The notes under the pieces are model-generated. The model was not told the origin of the DNA and made no database searches. It saw nothing but the letters and a program-made list of their open reading frames with translations. 64,000 nucleotides of DNA from Hydrocarboniphaga sp965279055 (GTDB lineage: Bacteria > Pseudomonadota > Gammaproteobacteria > Nevskiales > Nevskiaceae), in contig NZ_OZ257125.1 of the NCBI RefSeq assembly GCF_965279055.1, positions 3,906,001 to 3,970,000 of the forward strand, written 5' to 3'. The translations under genes and the position numbers were made by a program. This document shows positions 45,088 to 53,329 of this stretch, piece by piece (within the stretch, counting starts at the first letter, position 1; every line of letters starts with the position of its first letter).

Positions 45088-45581
45088 TCACCGACAAAAA
45101 AGCCGGCGACTTCGTCATCAGCCGCGACTTTCCGCTGCCGCGTGAGCGCGTGTGGAAGGCCTGGAGCGACGCCGCTGAACTACGACAGTGGTGGGGGCCG
45201 AAAGGCTGCGTGCTGGACTTGCTGCGCTTCGAGTTCAAGGCCGGTGGCCTGGCGCACTACGCGATGCGGTTCGACGGCGCGCCGCCGATGTGGGGCCGCT
45301 TCAACTATCGCGACATCAGCGCGCCGGAACGCCTGGTCTGGCTGAACTCCTTCGCCAACGAACACGGCGGCATCGCCCGCGCGCCCTTCAGCGAAGACTG
45401 TCCGCTGGAGATCGAAAACGAGGTGACGTTCACCGGGCACGGCGGACTCACCACGATCACCCTGCGCGCACGGCCTTTCGGCGCCACCGCGGCGGAGCAG
45501 GCTTACTTCGAGCAGTTGCATGAGTCGCTGGCCGAAGGTTACGGCGGTACCTTCGATCAGCTGAGCGCGCATCTGGCGTAG
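45084..45581 (+). CDS. SRPBCC/AHSA1-type ligand-binding protein
   Basis: The 165-residue protein shows the AHSA1/START pattern: ISRDFPLPRERVWKAWSDAAELRQWWGPKGC at the start, a central beta sheet, and a C-terminal helix EGYGGTFDQLSAHLA. The fold forms a hydrophobic pocket for lipids or other ligands. Its ATG overlaps the FadE-like stop (ATGA), indicating translational coupling and perhaps joint work in acyl handling. Ligand is unknown. Confidence 0.87.
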   Translation: MITDKKAGDFVISRDFPLPRERVWKAWSDAAELRQWWGPKGCVLDLLRFEFKAGGLAHYAMRFDGAPPMWGRFNYRDISAPERLVWLNSFANEHGGIARAPFSEDCPLEIENEVTFTGHGGLTTITLRARPFGATAAEQAYFEQLHESLAEGYGGTFDQLSAHLA

Positions 45582-45642
45582 CGCGGGCACGATCCGCCCG
45601 ACGACGGCGGCATCGCTGCGGAACCCGCGACTGAACCGCGGT

Positions 45643-45663
45643 GTAGCCCGGGTGAACCCCGGG
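45643..45663. repeat. Repeat family C, single unit
   Basis: GTAGCCCGGGTGAACCCCGG plus G, a single arm of the family C repeat, between the convergent SRPBCC and GST genes. Confidence 0.8.
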
Positions 45664-45675
45664 ATCACGTCGGTG

Positions 45676-46374
45676 TCACGCCGGGATCGCAAGCCCGCTG
45701 ACCACCGCCGGCCGCGCCACGAATGCATCGAGCACGCGCTGCACGTTGGCAAACCGGTCGAAGCCGACCAGCTCGCCAGCGCCGTAAAACCCGACCAGGT
45801 TGCGCACCCACGGAAACGTCGCGATGTCGGCGATCGTGTATTCGTCGCCGAGCAGCCAGTCGCGGCCCTGCAATTGCCGGTCGAGCACCGCCAGCAGCCG
45901 CTGCGACTCGGCGACGTAGCGATCGCGCGGACGCTTGTCCTCGTAGTCCTTGCCGGCGAAACGGTGAAAGAAACCGAGCTGGCCGAACATCGGGCCGATG
46001 CCACCCATCTGGAACATCAGCCACTGGATCGCCTGGTAGCGCGCGGCGGCGTCGCGCGGCAACAGCTTGCCGGTCTTGTCGGCCAGATAGATCAGGATCG
46101 CGCCGGACTCGAACAAGGCCAGCGGTGCGCCGCCGGGACCGTTCGGGTCGAGAATCGCCGGAATCTTGTTGTTCGGATTCAGCGACAGGAATTCCGGCGA
46201 CAGCTGGTCGTTGCGGTCGAAGCTGACCTTGTGCGGCTCGTAAGGCAGGCCGCACTCCTCGAGCATGATCGACACCTTGACGCCGTTCGGTGTCGGCAGC
46301 GAATACAGCTGCAGCCGCTCGGGATATCGAGCCGGCCATTTGCGGGTGATGGGAAAGGCGCTCAGGTCGGTCAT
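45676..46374 (-). CDS. Glutathione S-transferase, YghU/Nu-like
   Basis: The ATG at 46374 gives 232 residues; upstream in-frame sequence runs across the xthA gene and was rejected. The thioredoxin-like half has LYSLPTPNGVKVSIMLEE with the Thr-Pro-Asn that replaces catalytic Ser/Tyr in Nu-class GSTs, then NKIPAILDPNG and FESGAILIYLA. The helical half has WLLGDEYTIADIATFPWV. Nu-class members bind two glutathiones and reduce disulfides or peroxides. It is divergent from xthA across 49 bases. Confidence 0.88.
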   Translation of the reverse strand: MTDLSAFPITRKWPARYPERLQLYSLPTPNGVKVSIMLEECGLPYEPHKVSFDRNDQLSPEFLSLNPNNKIPAILDPNGPGGAPLALFESGAILIYLADKTGKLLPRDAAARYQAIQWLMFQMGGIGPMFGQLGFFHRFAGKDYEDKRPRDRYVAESQRLLAVLDRQLQGRDWLLGDEYTIADIATFPWVRNLVGFYGAGELVGFDRFANVQRVLDAFVARPAVVSGLAIPA

Positions 46375-46423
46375 CGCGGGGTTCTTTGAGCAGGGGCGAG
46401 CGCAGACGATACACTCCGCCGCT

Positions 46424-47191
46424 ATGAAGATCGCCACCTGGAACGTGAACTCCCTGCGCGTGCGCCTGCCGCACCTGCTCGACTGGCTGGCCGCCAATCC
46501 GGTCGATGCGCTGGGCATCCAGGAGAGCAAGCTCGAAGACAGCGCCTTTCCGCACGCCGAGCTCGCCGCCGCCGGCTGGCATGCGGTGACCAACGGCCAG
46601 AAGACCTATAACGGCGTCGCCATCCTGGCGCGCGATCCGCCGGCCGATGTGGTGCGCGACATTCCGGGCTTCGACGACCCGCAGCGGCGCGTGATCGCGG
46701 CCACCGTCGGCGGCGTGCGCGTGATCGACGTGTACGTGGTCAACGGCCAGAGCGTCGGCAGCGAGAAGTACGAATACAAGCTGCGCTGGCTCGCCGCGCT
46801 GCACGCATATATCGCGGCGGAGCTGCCGAAATATCCGCTGCTGGCGGTGGTCGGCGACTACAACATCGCGCCAACCGACGCCGACGTCTACGACCCGGTC
46901 GCCTGGGGTGAGGACGTGCTGTGTTCGCCGCCGGAACGCGCCGCGCTGAAGGGCCTGATCGGGCTCGGGCTGGTCGATTGCTTCGAACAGAAAACGCCGG
47001 AAGGCAATCGCTTTACCTGGTGGGATTACCGCCAGGCGGGATTCCGGCGCAACCTCGGCCTGCGCATCGATCATGTGCTGGCATCGACGGCACTGGCTGC
47101 CAAGCTGTCGGCGACGGTGATCGACACCGCGCCGCGCAAGCTGGAGCGGCCTTCGGACCATGCGCCGGTGGTGGCGGTTTTCGATCTGTAG
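46424..47191 (+). CDS. xthA: Exodeoxyribonuclease III
   Basis: The 255-residue protein has the complete ExoIII/APE1 set: ATWNVNSLRVRLPHLLDWL, GIQESKLED with the metal-binding Glu, VYVVNG, VVGDYNIAPTDADVYDP, and a final RIDHVLAS and ERPSDHAPVVA with the catalytic His. It nicks DNA at abasic sites and removes 3' blocks in base-excision repair. Four REP elements follow its stop. Confidence 0.93.
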   Translation: MKIATWNVNSLRVRLPHLLDWLAANPVDALGIQESKLEDSAFPHAELAAAGWHAVTNGQKTYNGVAILARDPPADVVRDIPGFDDPQRRVIAATVGGVRVIDVYVVNGQSVGSEKYEYKLRWLAALHAYIAAELPKYPLLAVVGDYNIAPTDADVYDPVAWGEDVLCSPPERAALKGLIGLGLVDCFEQKTPEGNRFTWWDYRQAGFRRNLGLRIDHVLASTALAAKLSATVIDTAPRKLERPSDHAPVVAVFDL

Positions 47192-47199
47192 CGCTGCCG

Positions 47200-47259
47200 G
47201 TCGCGGGCAAGCCCGCTCCTACAACAAGCGCCGCCTGTAGGAGCGGGCTTGCCCGCGAC
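47200..47259. repeat. REP family A, outward pair (CTTGCC subtype)
   Basis: GTCGCGGGCAAGCCCGCTCC plus TACA, then TGTAGGAGCGGGCTTGCCCG plus CGAC. This is the first of two adjacent pairs after xthA. Confidence 0.9.
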
Positions 47260-47286
47260 CCGCTTCGATGCGCCCGCACCGCCTCG

Positions 47287-47408
47287 GTCGCGGACAGGGT
47301 CCGCTCCTACAGGTGCATTTGTCACCGCCACTTCCGCGACCACGGGCTGGTCGGCCGACGCATGGCGCACTGCCAATTCCGCGTGTAGGAGCGGACCCTG
47401 TCCGCGAC
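47287..47408. repeat. REP family A, outward pair (CCCTGTCC subtype)
   Basis: GTCGCGGACAGGGTCCGCTC plus CTACAG, then after a 71-base centre TGTAGGAGCGGACCCTGTCC plus GCGAC. It is next to a pair of another subtype, between convergent genes xthA and tonB. Confidence 0.9.
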
Positions 47409-47418
47409 CAGCACCGCA

Positions 47419-48099
47419 TCAAAGCCGCGGCGGCTCCACCGATACCGGCACGCTCAAACGCCGCGTCTTGCCATCCGGCGGCGCGGGAAACGGCGCGGCG
47501 CGCAGCACCAGCGCGGTGGCTTCGCGGTCCAGCTCGGCGATGCCGGAACTGGTCACCAGCTTCACGTTCGACACGGCGCCGTCCGCAGCGATGTTGAACG
47601 CGACCTCGCTGTGCGCCGTGCTCAAGATCCCCGGCAGGCTGCGCCGATTGCGGCTGAGTTGCGCGCGCACCTGCGCGATGTAGGCGCCGCTGCCGCCGCC
47701 GACCGCACCGCTGCCGGCCATTGCCTTGGGCGCGGCGGCGTCCGGCCTGGCTGCGCTGGTGGGCTTCGCGGGCGGCTCGGACCTGGCGACACGCGGCACC
47801 GGTGGTGTTTTCGGCTTGGGCTTCGCTGGCCGCAGATCGATCGGCGTCGCGGCCAAGGTCAGGCTGTCGCTCGGCGTCACCGGCTTGTTCGCGGCGGCTG
47901 ATTTTTGCTGCGGCGCGAGTGGTGAAAGCGCCTTTGCATCGAGCTGCGGCGCGACGCGATCCTCGCCGCCGAAGCCGCTGCCCGAACCTTGCAAAGCCTG
48001 ATCACCACGCCCACCGACGGCTAGCGCCAGCAGCAGGATCAGCAGCAGGTGCACGGCGAGCGCGATGTACAGCGACAGCGCGGCCTTGAAACGGCTCAT
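47419..48099 (-). CDS. tonB: TonB-family energy transducer
   Basis: The 226 residues have an N-terminal membrane helix (about 8-28). A Pro/Lys/Ala-rich periplasmic spacer follows (PAKPKPKTPPVPRVARSEPP), then a TonB C-terminal domain (about 140-226, YIAQVRAQLSRNRR...LPGILSTAHSEVAFNIAADGAV). TonB spans the periplasm and passes membrane energy to outer-membrane transporters. It ends a four-gene operon after exbB and two exbD genes, with an 8-base gap. Confidence 0.88.
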   Translation of the reverse strand: MSRFKAALSLYIALAVHLLLILLLALAVGGRGDQALQGSGSGFGGEDRVAPQLDAKALSPLAPQQKSAAANKPVTPSDSLTLAATPIDLRPAKPKPKTPPVPRVARSEPPAKPTSAARPDAAAPKAMAGSGAVGGGSGAYIAQVRAQLSRNRRSLPGILSTAHSEVAFNIAADGAVSNVKLVTSSGIAELDREATALVLRAAPFPAPPDGKTRRLSVPVSVEPPRL

Positions 48100-48107
48100 C
48101 GCCGGCT

Positions 48108-48515
48108 TCAGCCGCCGCCTTGCGTCGTCAGCAGGCTGGCGCGGGCGACGCCGGCGGCGCGCAGCACTTCGAGAATCATCACCACGCGCTGCGCCTCGGC
48201 ACCGGCGTCGGCCTTGACGATCAGCGCGCGATCACCGGCGGTTTGCTGCCAGCTCCTGGCACGCGTCAGCAGCACGTCCGGCTCGATGATGTCGCCGCCG
48301 AAACCGATGCGGCCCTGGGCGTCGATGACCAGCGTGTCGCGCGCCGCCTCGAGCGCGGTCTGTGCGGCCGAACGCGGCGGCCGCACCGCGAGCACGTCGG
48401 GCGCGGCGATCACGCCGGACAGGATCACGAAGATCAGCAGCAGGAACGCGAAGTTGATCATCGGCACCATGTCGATGGCACCGGGCATGCGCTTTTGCTG
48501 ACCGTGGATTTTCAT
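48108..48515 (-). CDS. ExbD-like protein lacking the conserved membrane Asp
   Basis: The ATG at 48515 overlaps the first exbD stop by four bases and gives 135 residues. The layout is that of ExbD: short cytoplasmic start, one helix (about 17-38), periplasmic domain. The helix reads IDMVPMINFAFLLLIFVI, while ExbD normally has P-x-[IV]-D-V-M. So Asn21 (codon AAC) stands at the position of Asp25 in E. coli ExbD, which carries protons. It could pair with the first ExbD as a non-protonatable partner. ExbD2 proteins are known in xanthomonads. Confidence 0.82.
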   Translation of the reverse strand: MKIHGQQKRMPGAIDMVPMINFAFLLLIFVILSGVIAAPDVLAVRPPRSAAQTALEAARDTLVIDAQGRIGFGGDIIEPDVLLTRARSWQQTAGDRALIVKADAGAEAQRVVMILEVLRAAGVARASLLTTQGGG

Positions 48516-48895
48516 GGCGCCGCGTCGGCAGCACGCCCCAGCGTCAGCGCCGCGCCGGTGGGCTTGAAGCGGTCCAGCGCGTCGACCATTGCCTGCAGGC
48601 TGACGCCGGGACCGGCGACCAGCACCGCGCGCGCGCCGCGTTGCTGCAGGCGCTGCGCAATGGTGTCGAAGCTCGCCGGCTGCGTGTCCAGCAGCAGGCC
48701 GCCGTCCTGGCTCACCTGCACCAGCACGGCGCCGTTTTCGGCCTCGTCGCCACCGCCGGCCAGCGCCATCTGCCAGCTGTGCCAGTCGCCGTACTGCGTC
48801 ACCAGCATGAAGAAGAACAGCAGCACGAACATCACGTCGACCAGCGAGGTCAGCACGATGGTGTTGCGACGCTTGTTCTTGCGGGCGATGCGCAT
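48512..48895 (-). CDS. exbD: ExbD energy-transduction protein
   Basis: The 127-residue protein has a basic start (KNKRRN) and one membrane helix, LTSLVDVMFVLLFFFML, with Asp20 at the proton-carrying position. A small periplasmic domain follows. It lies 12 bases after exbB and overlaps the second exbD by four bases. With ExbB it uses the proton gradient to drive TonB. Confidence 0.88.
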   Translation of the reverse strand: MRIARKNKRRNTIVLTSLVDVMFVLLFFFMLVTQYGDWHSWQMALAGGGDEAENGAVLVQVSQDGGLLLDTQPASFDTIAQRLQQRGARAVLVAGPGVSLQAMVDALDRFKPTGAALTLGRAADAAP

Positions 48896-48907
48896 CGGCG
48901 GTTGCGC

Positions 48908-49528
48908 TCAGCGCGCGCCGCTGGTCAGCAGCGCGGTCAAGGCCGACTCCATGCGCTGCTGCAGGCACTCGATCTGGCGGTCCAGGTAGTTGAACGCGAC
49001 CAGCGCGACGATCGCGACCGCGAGGCCGCCGGCCGTGGTCAGCAGCGCCTCCCACAAGCCGCCGGACAGGATCGCCGGGCTGACCTTGTCGCCGGCCGCC
49101 TGCAGCTGGCGGAATGCCTGGATCATGCCGAGCACGGTGCCGAGCAGACCGAGCAGCGGCGCCAGCTGCGAAATCACTTCCAGCGGCCGCATCAGGCCGC
49201 GCAGGCCTTCGAGTTTCTCGGCCGCGTAAGCCTCGATGTATTCGCGCACCTGCTCGTCGCTGCGCGCGGCGTCGGCGCGCACCGTGATCGCTTCGCGCAT
49301 CACGTCGGCCAGCGGCGACGGCGAGCCGCCGAGCAGGGTCAGCGCCTGCTCGCTGTGGCCGCGCTGCCAGCTGTCGATTGCACGCGCGACGAAGCGCCGG
49401 TCACCAATTCTCTGATCGGTGAACTCCCACAGTTTGACCAGCACGATGGTCACCGTCGCCACCGACAGCGCGACCAGCAACAGCATCGTCGGACCGCCGA
49501 GACGGATCCATTCGAAGGCCTGCGACAT
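48908..49528 (-). CDS. exbB: ExbB/TolQ-family proton channel
   Basis: The 206 residues have three membrane helices: one near the start (TMLLLVALSVATVTIVLV), then LAPLLGLLGTVLGMI and LLTTAGGLAVAIVALVAFNYL, the standard MotA/TolQ/ExbB blocks. Thr residues line the channel in the last two. It is first in the exbB-exbD-exbD-tonB operon and follows a hairpin repeat after ggt. Confidence 0.9.
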   Translation of the reverse strand: MSQAFEWIRLGGPTMLLLVALSVATVTIVLVKLWEFTDQRIGDRRFVARAIDSWQRGHSEQALTLLGGSPSPLADVMREAITVRADAARSDEQVREYIEAYAAEKLEGLRGLMRPLEVISQLAPLLGLLGTVLGMIQAFRQLQAAGDKVSPAILSGGLWEALLTTAGGLAVAIVALVAFNYLDRQIECLQQRMESALTALLTSGAR

Positions 49529-49552
49529 GCGAAAACTCCCTTGCGTTTTATT

Positions 49553-49578
49553 CCCCTCTCCCGCACGCGGGAGAGGGG
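49553..49578. repeat. Repeat family D hairpin
   Basis: CCCCTCTCCCGC, an ACG loop and CGGGAGAGGGG form a perfect hairpin between the ggt stop and the exbB start on the minus strand. It may act as a terminator, though no T tract follows. Confidence 0.75.
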
Positions 49579-49585
49579 TTCCACA

Positions 49586-51262
49586 TCACTTGGTGACCGG
49601 CACCACCCTGCCTTCACCGACGCCCCGCGGGTCCGCCGCCGCCTCGACCTTGCCGCTCTTCGGATCCCAGCTCACCGCCTGCAGATTGCCGTAGCGGCGG
49701 CCGACCGGCTTGAGTGTATGGCCCATCGCCGCCAGTGCTTTCTGCTCGTCGGCGGTGAAGGTGTTGTCCTCGATCTCGATCACGTCGGGCAGATACTGGT
49801 GATGAAAGCGCGGCAGTGCCACCGCGTGCTCGACCGAGCCGCCATTGATCCAGTCGAGCAGGCCGAGCAGCACCATCGTGATGATGCGGCTGCCGCCGGG
49901 CGTGCCGAGCACCAGCAGGCCGCGCGGGCCTTCGACAAACGTTGGCGTCATCGACGACAGCGGCCGCTTGTTCGGCGCGATCTGGTTGGCCTTGCTGCCG
50001 ATCAGGCCGTAGGCATTGCTGGCGCTGACCGACGCGGCGAAGTCGTCCATCTCGTCGTTCAGGAACACGCCGGTGCCGGGCGGCATGTAGCCGGAGCCGA
50101 ATTCGAGATTGATCGACAGAGTCGCCGCCGCGCGATTGCCATCGGCGTCGATGATCGAGAGCGAGGTGGTGTTGCTGCCTTCCGGATACGGCGCTGCCGG
50201 CGGCAGCGCGCTGCTCGGCGTGGCCTTGCCCGGCGTGATGCTGGCGACCAGATCGCGCGCGTAGCGGCGCGACAGCAGCTCGGCGCTCGGCATCTGCACG
50301 AAGTCCGGATCGCCGAGGTACGCGGCGCGATCGCGGTAGGCGCGGCGCATGGTTTCGGCCAGCTGATGCGCGGACTGCACTCGGTCCTTGCCGTCCCAGC
50401 CCAGCAGTTCGAGCTGGTTCAGCACTTCACCGAGCGTGATGCCGCCGGCCGACGGCGGCGGCGAAGTGATCACGCGATAGTCGCGGAAGTTCAGCACAAT
50501 GGGCTCGCGCTCCACCACCTCGTAGCGCGCCAGATCGTCCTCGCTCCAGATACCACCGTTCTGCAGCACGCCGGTGGTCATCAGCTGCGCCAGCCGGCCC
50601 TGGTAGAAACCGTTGCGACCCTGCGTGGCGAGCAGTTCGATGGTGTTGCCGAGTTCGGCCTGGCGGATCAGCGAGCCTGCCGGCGGCGGCCCGCCGGCGA
50701 CCGCGAACGTCGCCACCGCGGCCGGCGACAGCCGCGACCAGTTTCGCTTAAACGCCTCGGCCAGTTTTTCGTCGCAAGCGAAACCGTCGCGTGCGTAGCG
50801 GATCGCCGGCGCCAGGCTTTTCGCCAGCGGCAGTTTGCCGTACAGCGTCGCGATATGCACCAGCGCCGCGGGTTCACCCGGAATCGCCGCGGCCAGGGCG
50901 CCGTCGCGCGACATCTTGTCGACAGCCTTGCCGGCGGCATCCAGATACATGTCGGCGGTGGCCTTGGCCGGCGCGGTCTCACGGCCGTCGACGAAGGTCT
51001 GCAGATCGTCGGACTGCCGATGCAGCAGCCAGAAACCACCGCCGCCGATGCCCGAGCCGGTCGGCTCGACCACGGCGATGGCGGCGCTGACCGCGACCGC
51101 CGCATCGAAGGCATTGCCGCCGGCAGCCAGTACCTCCAGCCCCGCGGCAGTGGCCAGCGGATGCGCGCTGGCCACTGCATGGGCGCCGGGCTTGCTGTCG
51201 TCTGCCGCATGCGCGACCACGCTGAACACCAGGCACAGCGACAGCGTGAGCATCCTTCTCAT
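49586..51262 (-). CDS. ggt: Gamma-glutamyltransferase
   Basis: The ATG at 51262 gives 558 residues with a signal peptide ending at AHAADD (about 21). GGNAFDAAVA and EPTGSGIGGGGFWLL are the large-subunit blocks. Thr365 in SNTTSLSIID is the self-cleavage nucleophile that starts the small subunit. TPGGSRI and DPRGVGEG follow as substrate loops. The periplasmic enzyme breaks down glutathione and other gamma-glutamyl compounds. Its start overlaps the ferredoxin stop by four bases. Confidence 0.92.
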   Translation of the reverse strand: MRRMLTLSLCLVFSVVAHAADDSKPGAHAVASAHPLATAAGLEVLAAGGNAFDAAVAVSAAIAVVEPTGSGIGGGGFWLLHRQSDDLQTFVDGRETAPAKATADMYLDAAGKAVDKMSRDGALAAAIPGEPAALVHIATLYGKLPLAKSLAPAIRYARDGFACDEKLAEAFKRNWSRLSPAAVATFAVAGGPPPAGSLIRQAELGNTIELLATQGRNGFYQGRLAQLMTTGVLQNGGIWSEDDLARYEVVEREPIVLNFRDYRVITSPPPSAGGITLGEVLNQLELLGWDGKDRVQSAHQLAETMRRAYRDRAAYLGDPDFVQMPSAELLSRRYARDLVASITPGKATPSSALPPAAPYPEGSNTTSLSIIDADGNRAAATLSINLEFGSGYMPPGTGVFLNDEMDDFAASVSASNAYGLIGSKANQIAPNKRPLSSMTPTFVEGPRGLLVLGTPGGSRIITMVLLGLLDWINGGSVEHAVALPRFHHQYLPDVIEIEDNTFTADEQKALAAMGHTLKPVGRRYGNLQAVSWDPKSGKVEAAADPRGVGEGRVVPVTK

Positions 51263-51519
51263 GATGTGGCCTTGGTTCCGGTGAGTTGCTGGTATTTGTC
51301 GAGCAGCTGCGCCTGCGTCTCTTCGTGATCCGGGTCCAGCGGAATGCAGTTCACCGGGCACACCAGCTGGCACTGCGGCTTGTCGAAATGGCCGACGCAT
51401 TCGGTGCACAGCTTCGGGTCGATTTCGTAGATGTCGACACCCTGGTAGATCGCCTGATTCGGGCACACCGGCTCGCAGACGTCGCAGTTGATGCACTCGT
51501 TGGTGATTTTCAGCGACAT
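51259..51519 (-). CDS. YfhL-type 2[4Fe-4S] ferredoxin
   Basis: The 86 residues have two cluster motifs: CINCDVCEPVCP near the start, then CTECVGHFDKPQCQLVCPVNC with an eight-residue insertion between the second and third Cys, the mark of the YfhL group. Related ferredoxins sit near coaD and rsmD in many gammaproteobacteria, as here. The ATGA overlap with ggt is unusual because the products act in different compartments. Confidence 0.9.
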   Translation of the reverse strand: MSLKITNECINCDVCEPVCPNQAIYQGVDIYEIDPKLCTECVGHFDKPQCQLVCPVNCIPLDPDHEETQAQLLDKYQQLTGTKATS

Positions 51520-51553
51520 GGCGGATCTTCTGTCGGCCTGCGGCCCGCGCCCA

Positions 51554-51652
51554 CTCCGTTCGCCCCGAGTAGCGCCGCAGGCGCGTATCGAGGGGCCGGA
51601 TCGTGGTCGGGTCCCTCGATACGCCGCAAGCGGCTACTCGGGACGAACGGAG
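51554..51652. repeat. Repeat family B, inverted pair
   Basis: CTCCGTTCGCCCCGAGTA, GCGCCGCAGGCGC and GTATCGAGGG form one arm; CCCTCGATAC, GCCGCAAGCGGC and TACTCGGGACGAACGGAG the other. It lies between the ferredoxin start and the symporter stop. Confidence 0.85.
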
Positions 51653-51674
51653 AATGGTTCAGAAGCTTCACGAG

Positions 51675-52697
51675 TCAGTCCGCCTGTGGCGGCGTGCTGA
51701 TCAGGTTTGGCTGCACGGCAATCACCGGCCGCGCCGCATAGCGCTTGGCCATCAAGGTGCACACGAACAGCTGCAGCTGGTGATAGAACATCAGCGGCAG
51801 CACGATCATGCCCAGCGGCACGTTGCCGAGCAGCAGCTTGGCCATCGGCACGCCGACGGCGAGGCTTTTCTTGCTTCCGCAGAACACACCGGCGATTTCG
51901 TCTTCGGTATTGAAGCCGGCGCGACGCGCGATCAGGGTGGTCACGGTCAGCGCGATCGCCAGCAGGCCGGCGGTCAGCAGAGCGGTCTGCGCCAGCGTGC
52001 CCCAGCCGTAGTTCGACCAGATGCCGGCGGCGGCGGAATCGGCGAAGGCGTTGAACACGATCAGCACGATCACCGTGCGGTCGGACAGCGTCACCAGCTT
52101 CTTGTTGCGCGCGATCCAGCCGGCGATCCAGCGACGCGCAATCTGGCCCAGCACCAGCGGCAGGAACAGCTGTTCGGCGATCTTGATGAACTGCTCGATC
52201 AGTGATCCGCCACCGCCGCCGGTGTGCATGTACAGGTTCACCAGCAGCGGCGTGACGACCATGCCGAGCAGGCTCGACAAGGTGGCGTTGAAGATCGCGC
52301 CGGCGACGTTGCCGCGCGCCAACTGCGTCATCGCGATCGAAGTCGAGATCGTCGACGGCAATGCGCACAGGAAGAAGAAGCCCGACAGCAGGTCGCGCGG
52401 AAACACCCGGTCCGTGGCAAGCACGAACGCCAGGCCGATCAGCGGAAACAGCCCGAAGGTCGACAATTGCACCAGCAGGTGCAGCCGCCAGTTGGTGGCG
52501 CCGGCCGCAAGGTTGGCGAACGACAGGCCGGCGCCGGCGAAGAAGAACACCAGGCTGACGCCGAGCGTGGTGATCCGATCCAGATGCAGCACGCCGCCGC
52601 TGGCACCGAGCGCCGGGAACAGCGAGGCGATCGCGACCGCGAGCAACATCGAGAGAACGAAGCCGTCGATCGACAGACGGCTCAGCAACGACTTCAT
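51675..52697 (-). CDS. Bile acid:sodium symporter-family transporter (YfeH-like)
   Basis: The 340-residue protein has about ten membrane helices. LCALPSTISTSIAMTQLARGN is the conserved crossing-helix segment of the BASS family, and GVFCGSKKSLAVGVPMAKLL is the second, as in the SBF-like/YfeH branch. The substrate is probably an organic anion moved with sodium. It lies between coaD and the ferredoxin gene, an interruption of the more usual coaD-ferredoxin pair. Confidence 0.85.
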   Translation of the reverse strand: MKSLLSRLSIDGFVLSMLLAVAIASLFPALGASGGVLHLDRITTLGVSLVFFFAGAGLSFANLAAGATNWRLHLLVQLSTFGLFPLIGLAFVLATDRVFPRDLLSGFFFLCALPSTISTSIAMTQLARGNVAGAIFNATLSSLLGMVVTPLLVNLYMHTGGGGGSLIEQFIKIAEQLFLPLVLGQIARRWIAGWIARNKKLVTLSDRTVIVLIVFNAFADSAAAGIWSNYGWGTLAQTALLTAGLLAIALTVTTLIARRAGFNTEDEIAGVFCGSKKSLAVGVPMAKLLLGNVPLGMIVLPLMFYHQLQLFVCTLMAKRYAARPVIAVQPNLISTPPQAD

Positions 52698-52711
52698 TTC
52701 AGGCCTTCACA

Positions 52712-52756
52712 AGCCCGGGCTTCATCCGGGCCACGGTAGCCCGGGTGAAACCCGGG
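52712..52756. repeat. Repeat family C, pair
   Basis: AGCCCGGGCTTCATCCGGGC followed by GTAGCCCGGGTGAAACCCGG plus G, between the symporter start and the coaD stop on the minus strand. Confidence 0.82.
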
Positions 52757-52775
52757 AGAACAAGCGAGCACGACC

Positions 52776-53279
52776 TCAGGCACTCGGCCGCCCGAAGCGC
52801 GCCAGCAACGGCGCGATCACCGCCTGCGGCACCAGCTTGGCAACCGGCGCGCCGAGGCCGGCGAGTTCGCGCACCAGGCTCGACGACAGATGCGCGTATT
52901 CCGGCGACGGCGTCAGCATCACCGTGTCCAGCTGCGGATACAGGTCGCGGTTCATCACCGCCATCTGCTTTTCGTAATCGACATCGACCACGGTGCGCAC
53001 GCCGCGCACCAGCACGTTGACCTCGTGATCGCGCGCGAAGTCGACGACCAGACCGGAGAAGCCGATGACCTCGACATTGCCCAGATCGGAGGTCACTTCG
53101 CGAATCATCGCGACGCGCTCCTCCAGCGAAAAGCGCGGGTTCTTGGCCGAACTCAGGCCGACCGCGACGATCAGCCGCGGGAACATGCGCGCGGCGCGAT
53201 GGATGATGTCGTTGTGGCCCAGCGTCACCGGGTCGAAGGTGCCGCTGTAGGCCGCGACGATTTTCGGCGCTTTGCTCAC
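52776..53279 (-). CDS. coaD: Phosphopantetheine adenylyltransferase
   Basis: A GTG at 53279, with GGAG nine bases upstream, gives 167 residues (usual length about 160). AAYSGTFDPVTLGHNDII holds the nucleotidyltransferase T/HxGH motif, RGVRTVVDVDYEKQMAVMN the substrate loop, and YAHLSSSLVRELA the ISSTxVR-like motif. It makes dephospho-CoA, the penultimate step of coenzyme A synthesis. rsmD is 50 bases upstream, a pairing conserved in many bacteria. Confidence 0.93.
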   Translation of the reverse strand: MSKAPKIVAAYSGTFDPVTLGHNDIIHRAARMFPRLIVAVGLSSAKNPRFSLEERVAMIREVTSDLGNVEVIGFSGLVVDFARDHEVNVLVRGVRTVVDVDYEKQMAVMNRDLYPQLDTVMLTPSPEYAHLSSSLVRELAGLGAPVAKLVPQAVIAPLLARFGRPSA

Positions 53280-53329
53280 CTGGTCTGGCTCCGGCGGGTC
53301 GAGGAACCGCGAGTTTACCCGACGCCGCT

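Noticed and set aside
47200..47408. Possible CRISPR or integron array
   Set aside because: The units are inverted REP pairs with unequal spacing, no conserved spacer length, no cas or integrase genes.
48641..51328. 895-codon open frame on the plus strand
   Set aside because: Antisense to exbB and ggt, rich in Arg/His/Gln, no motif; the minus-strand genes are clear.
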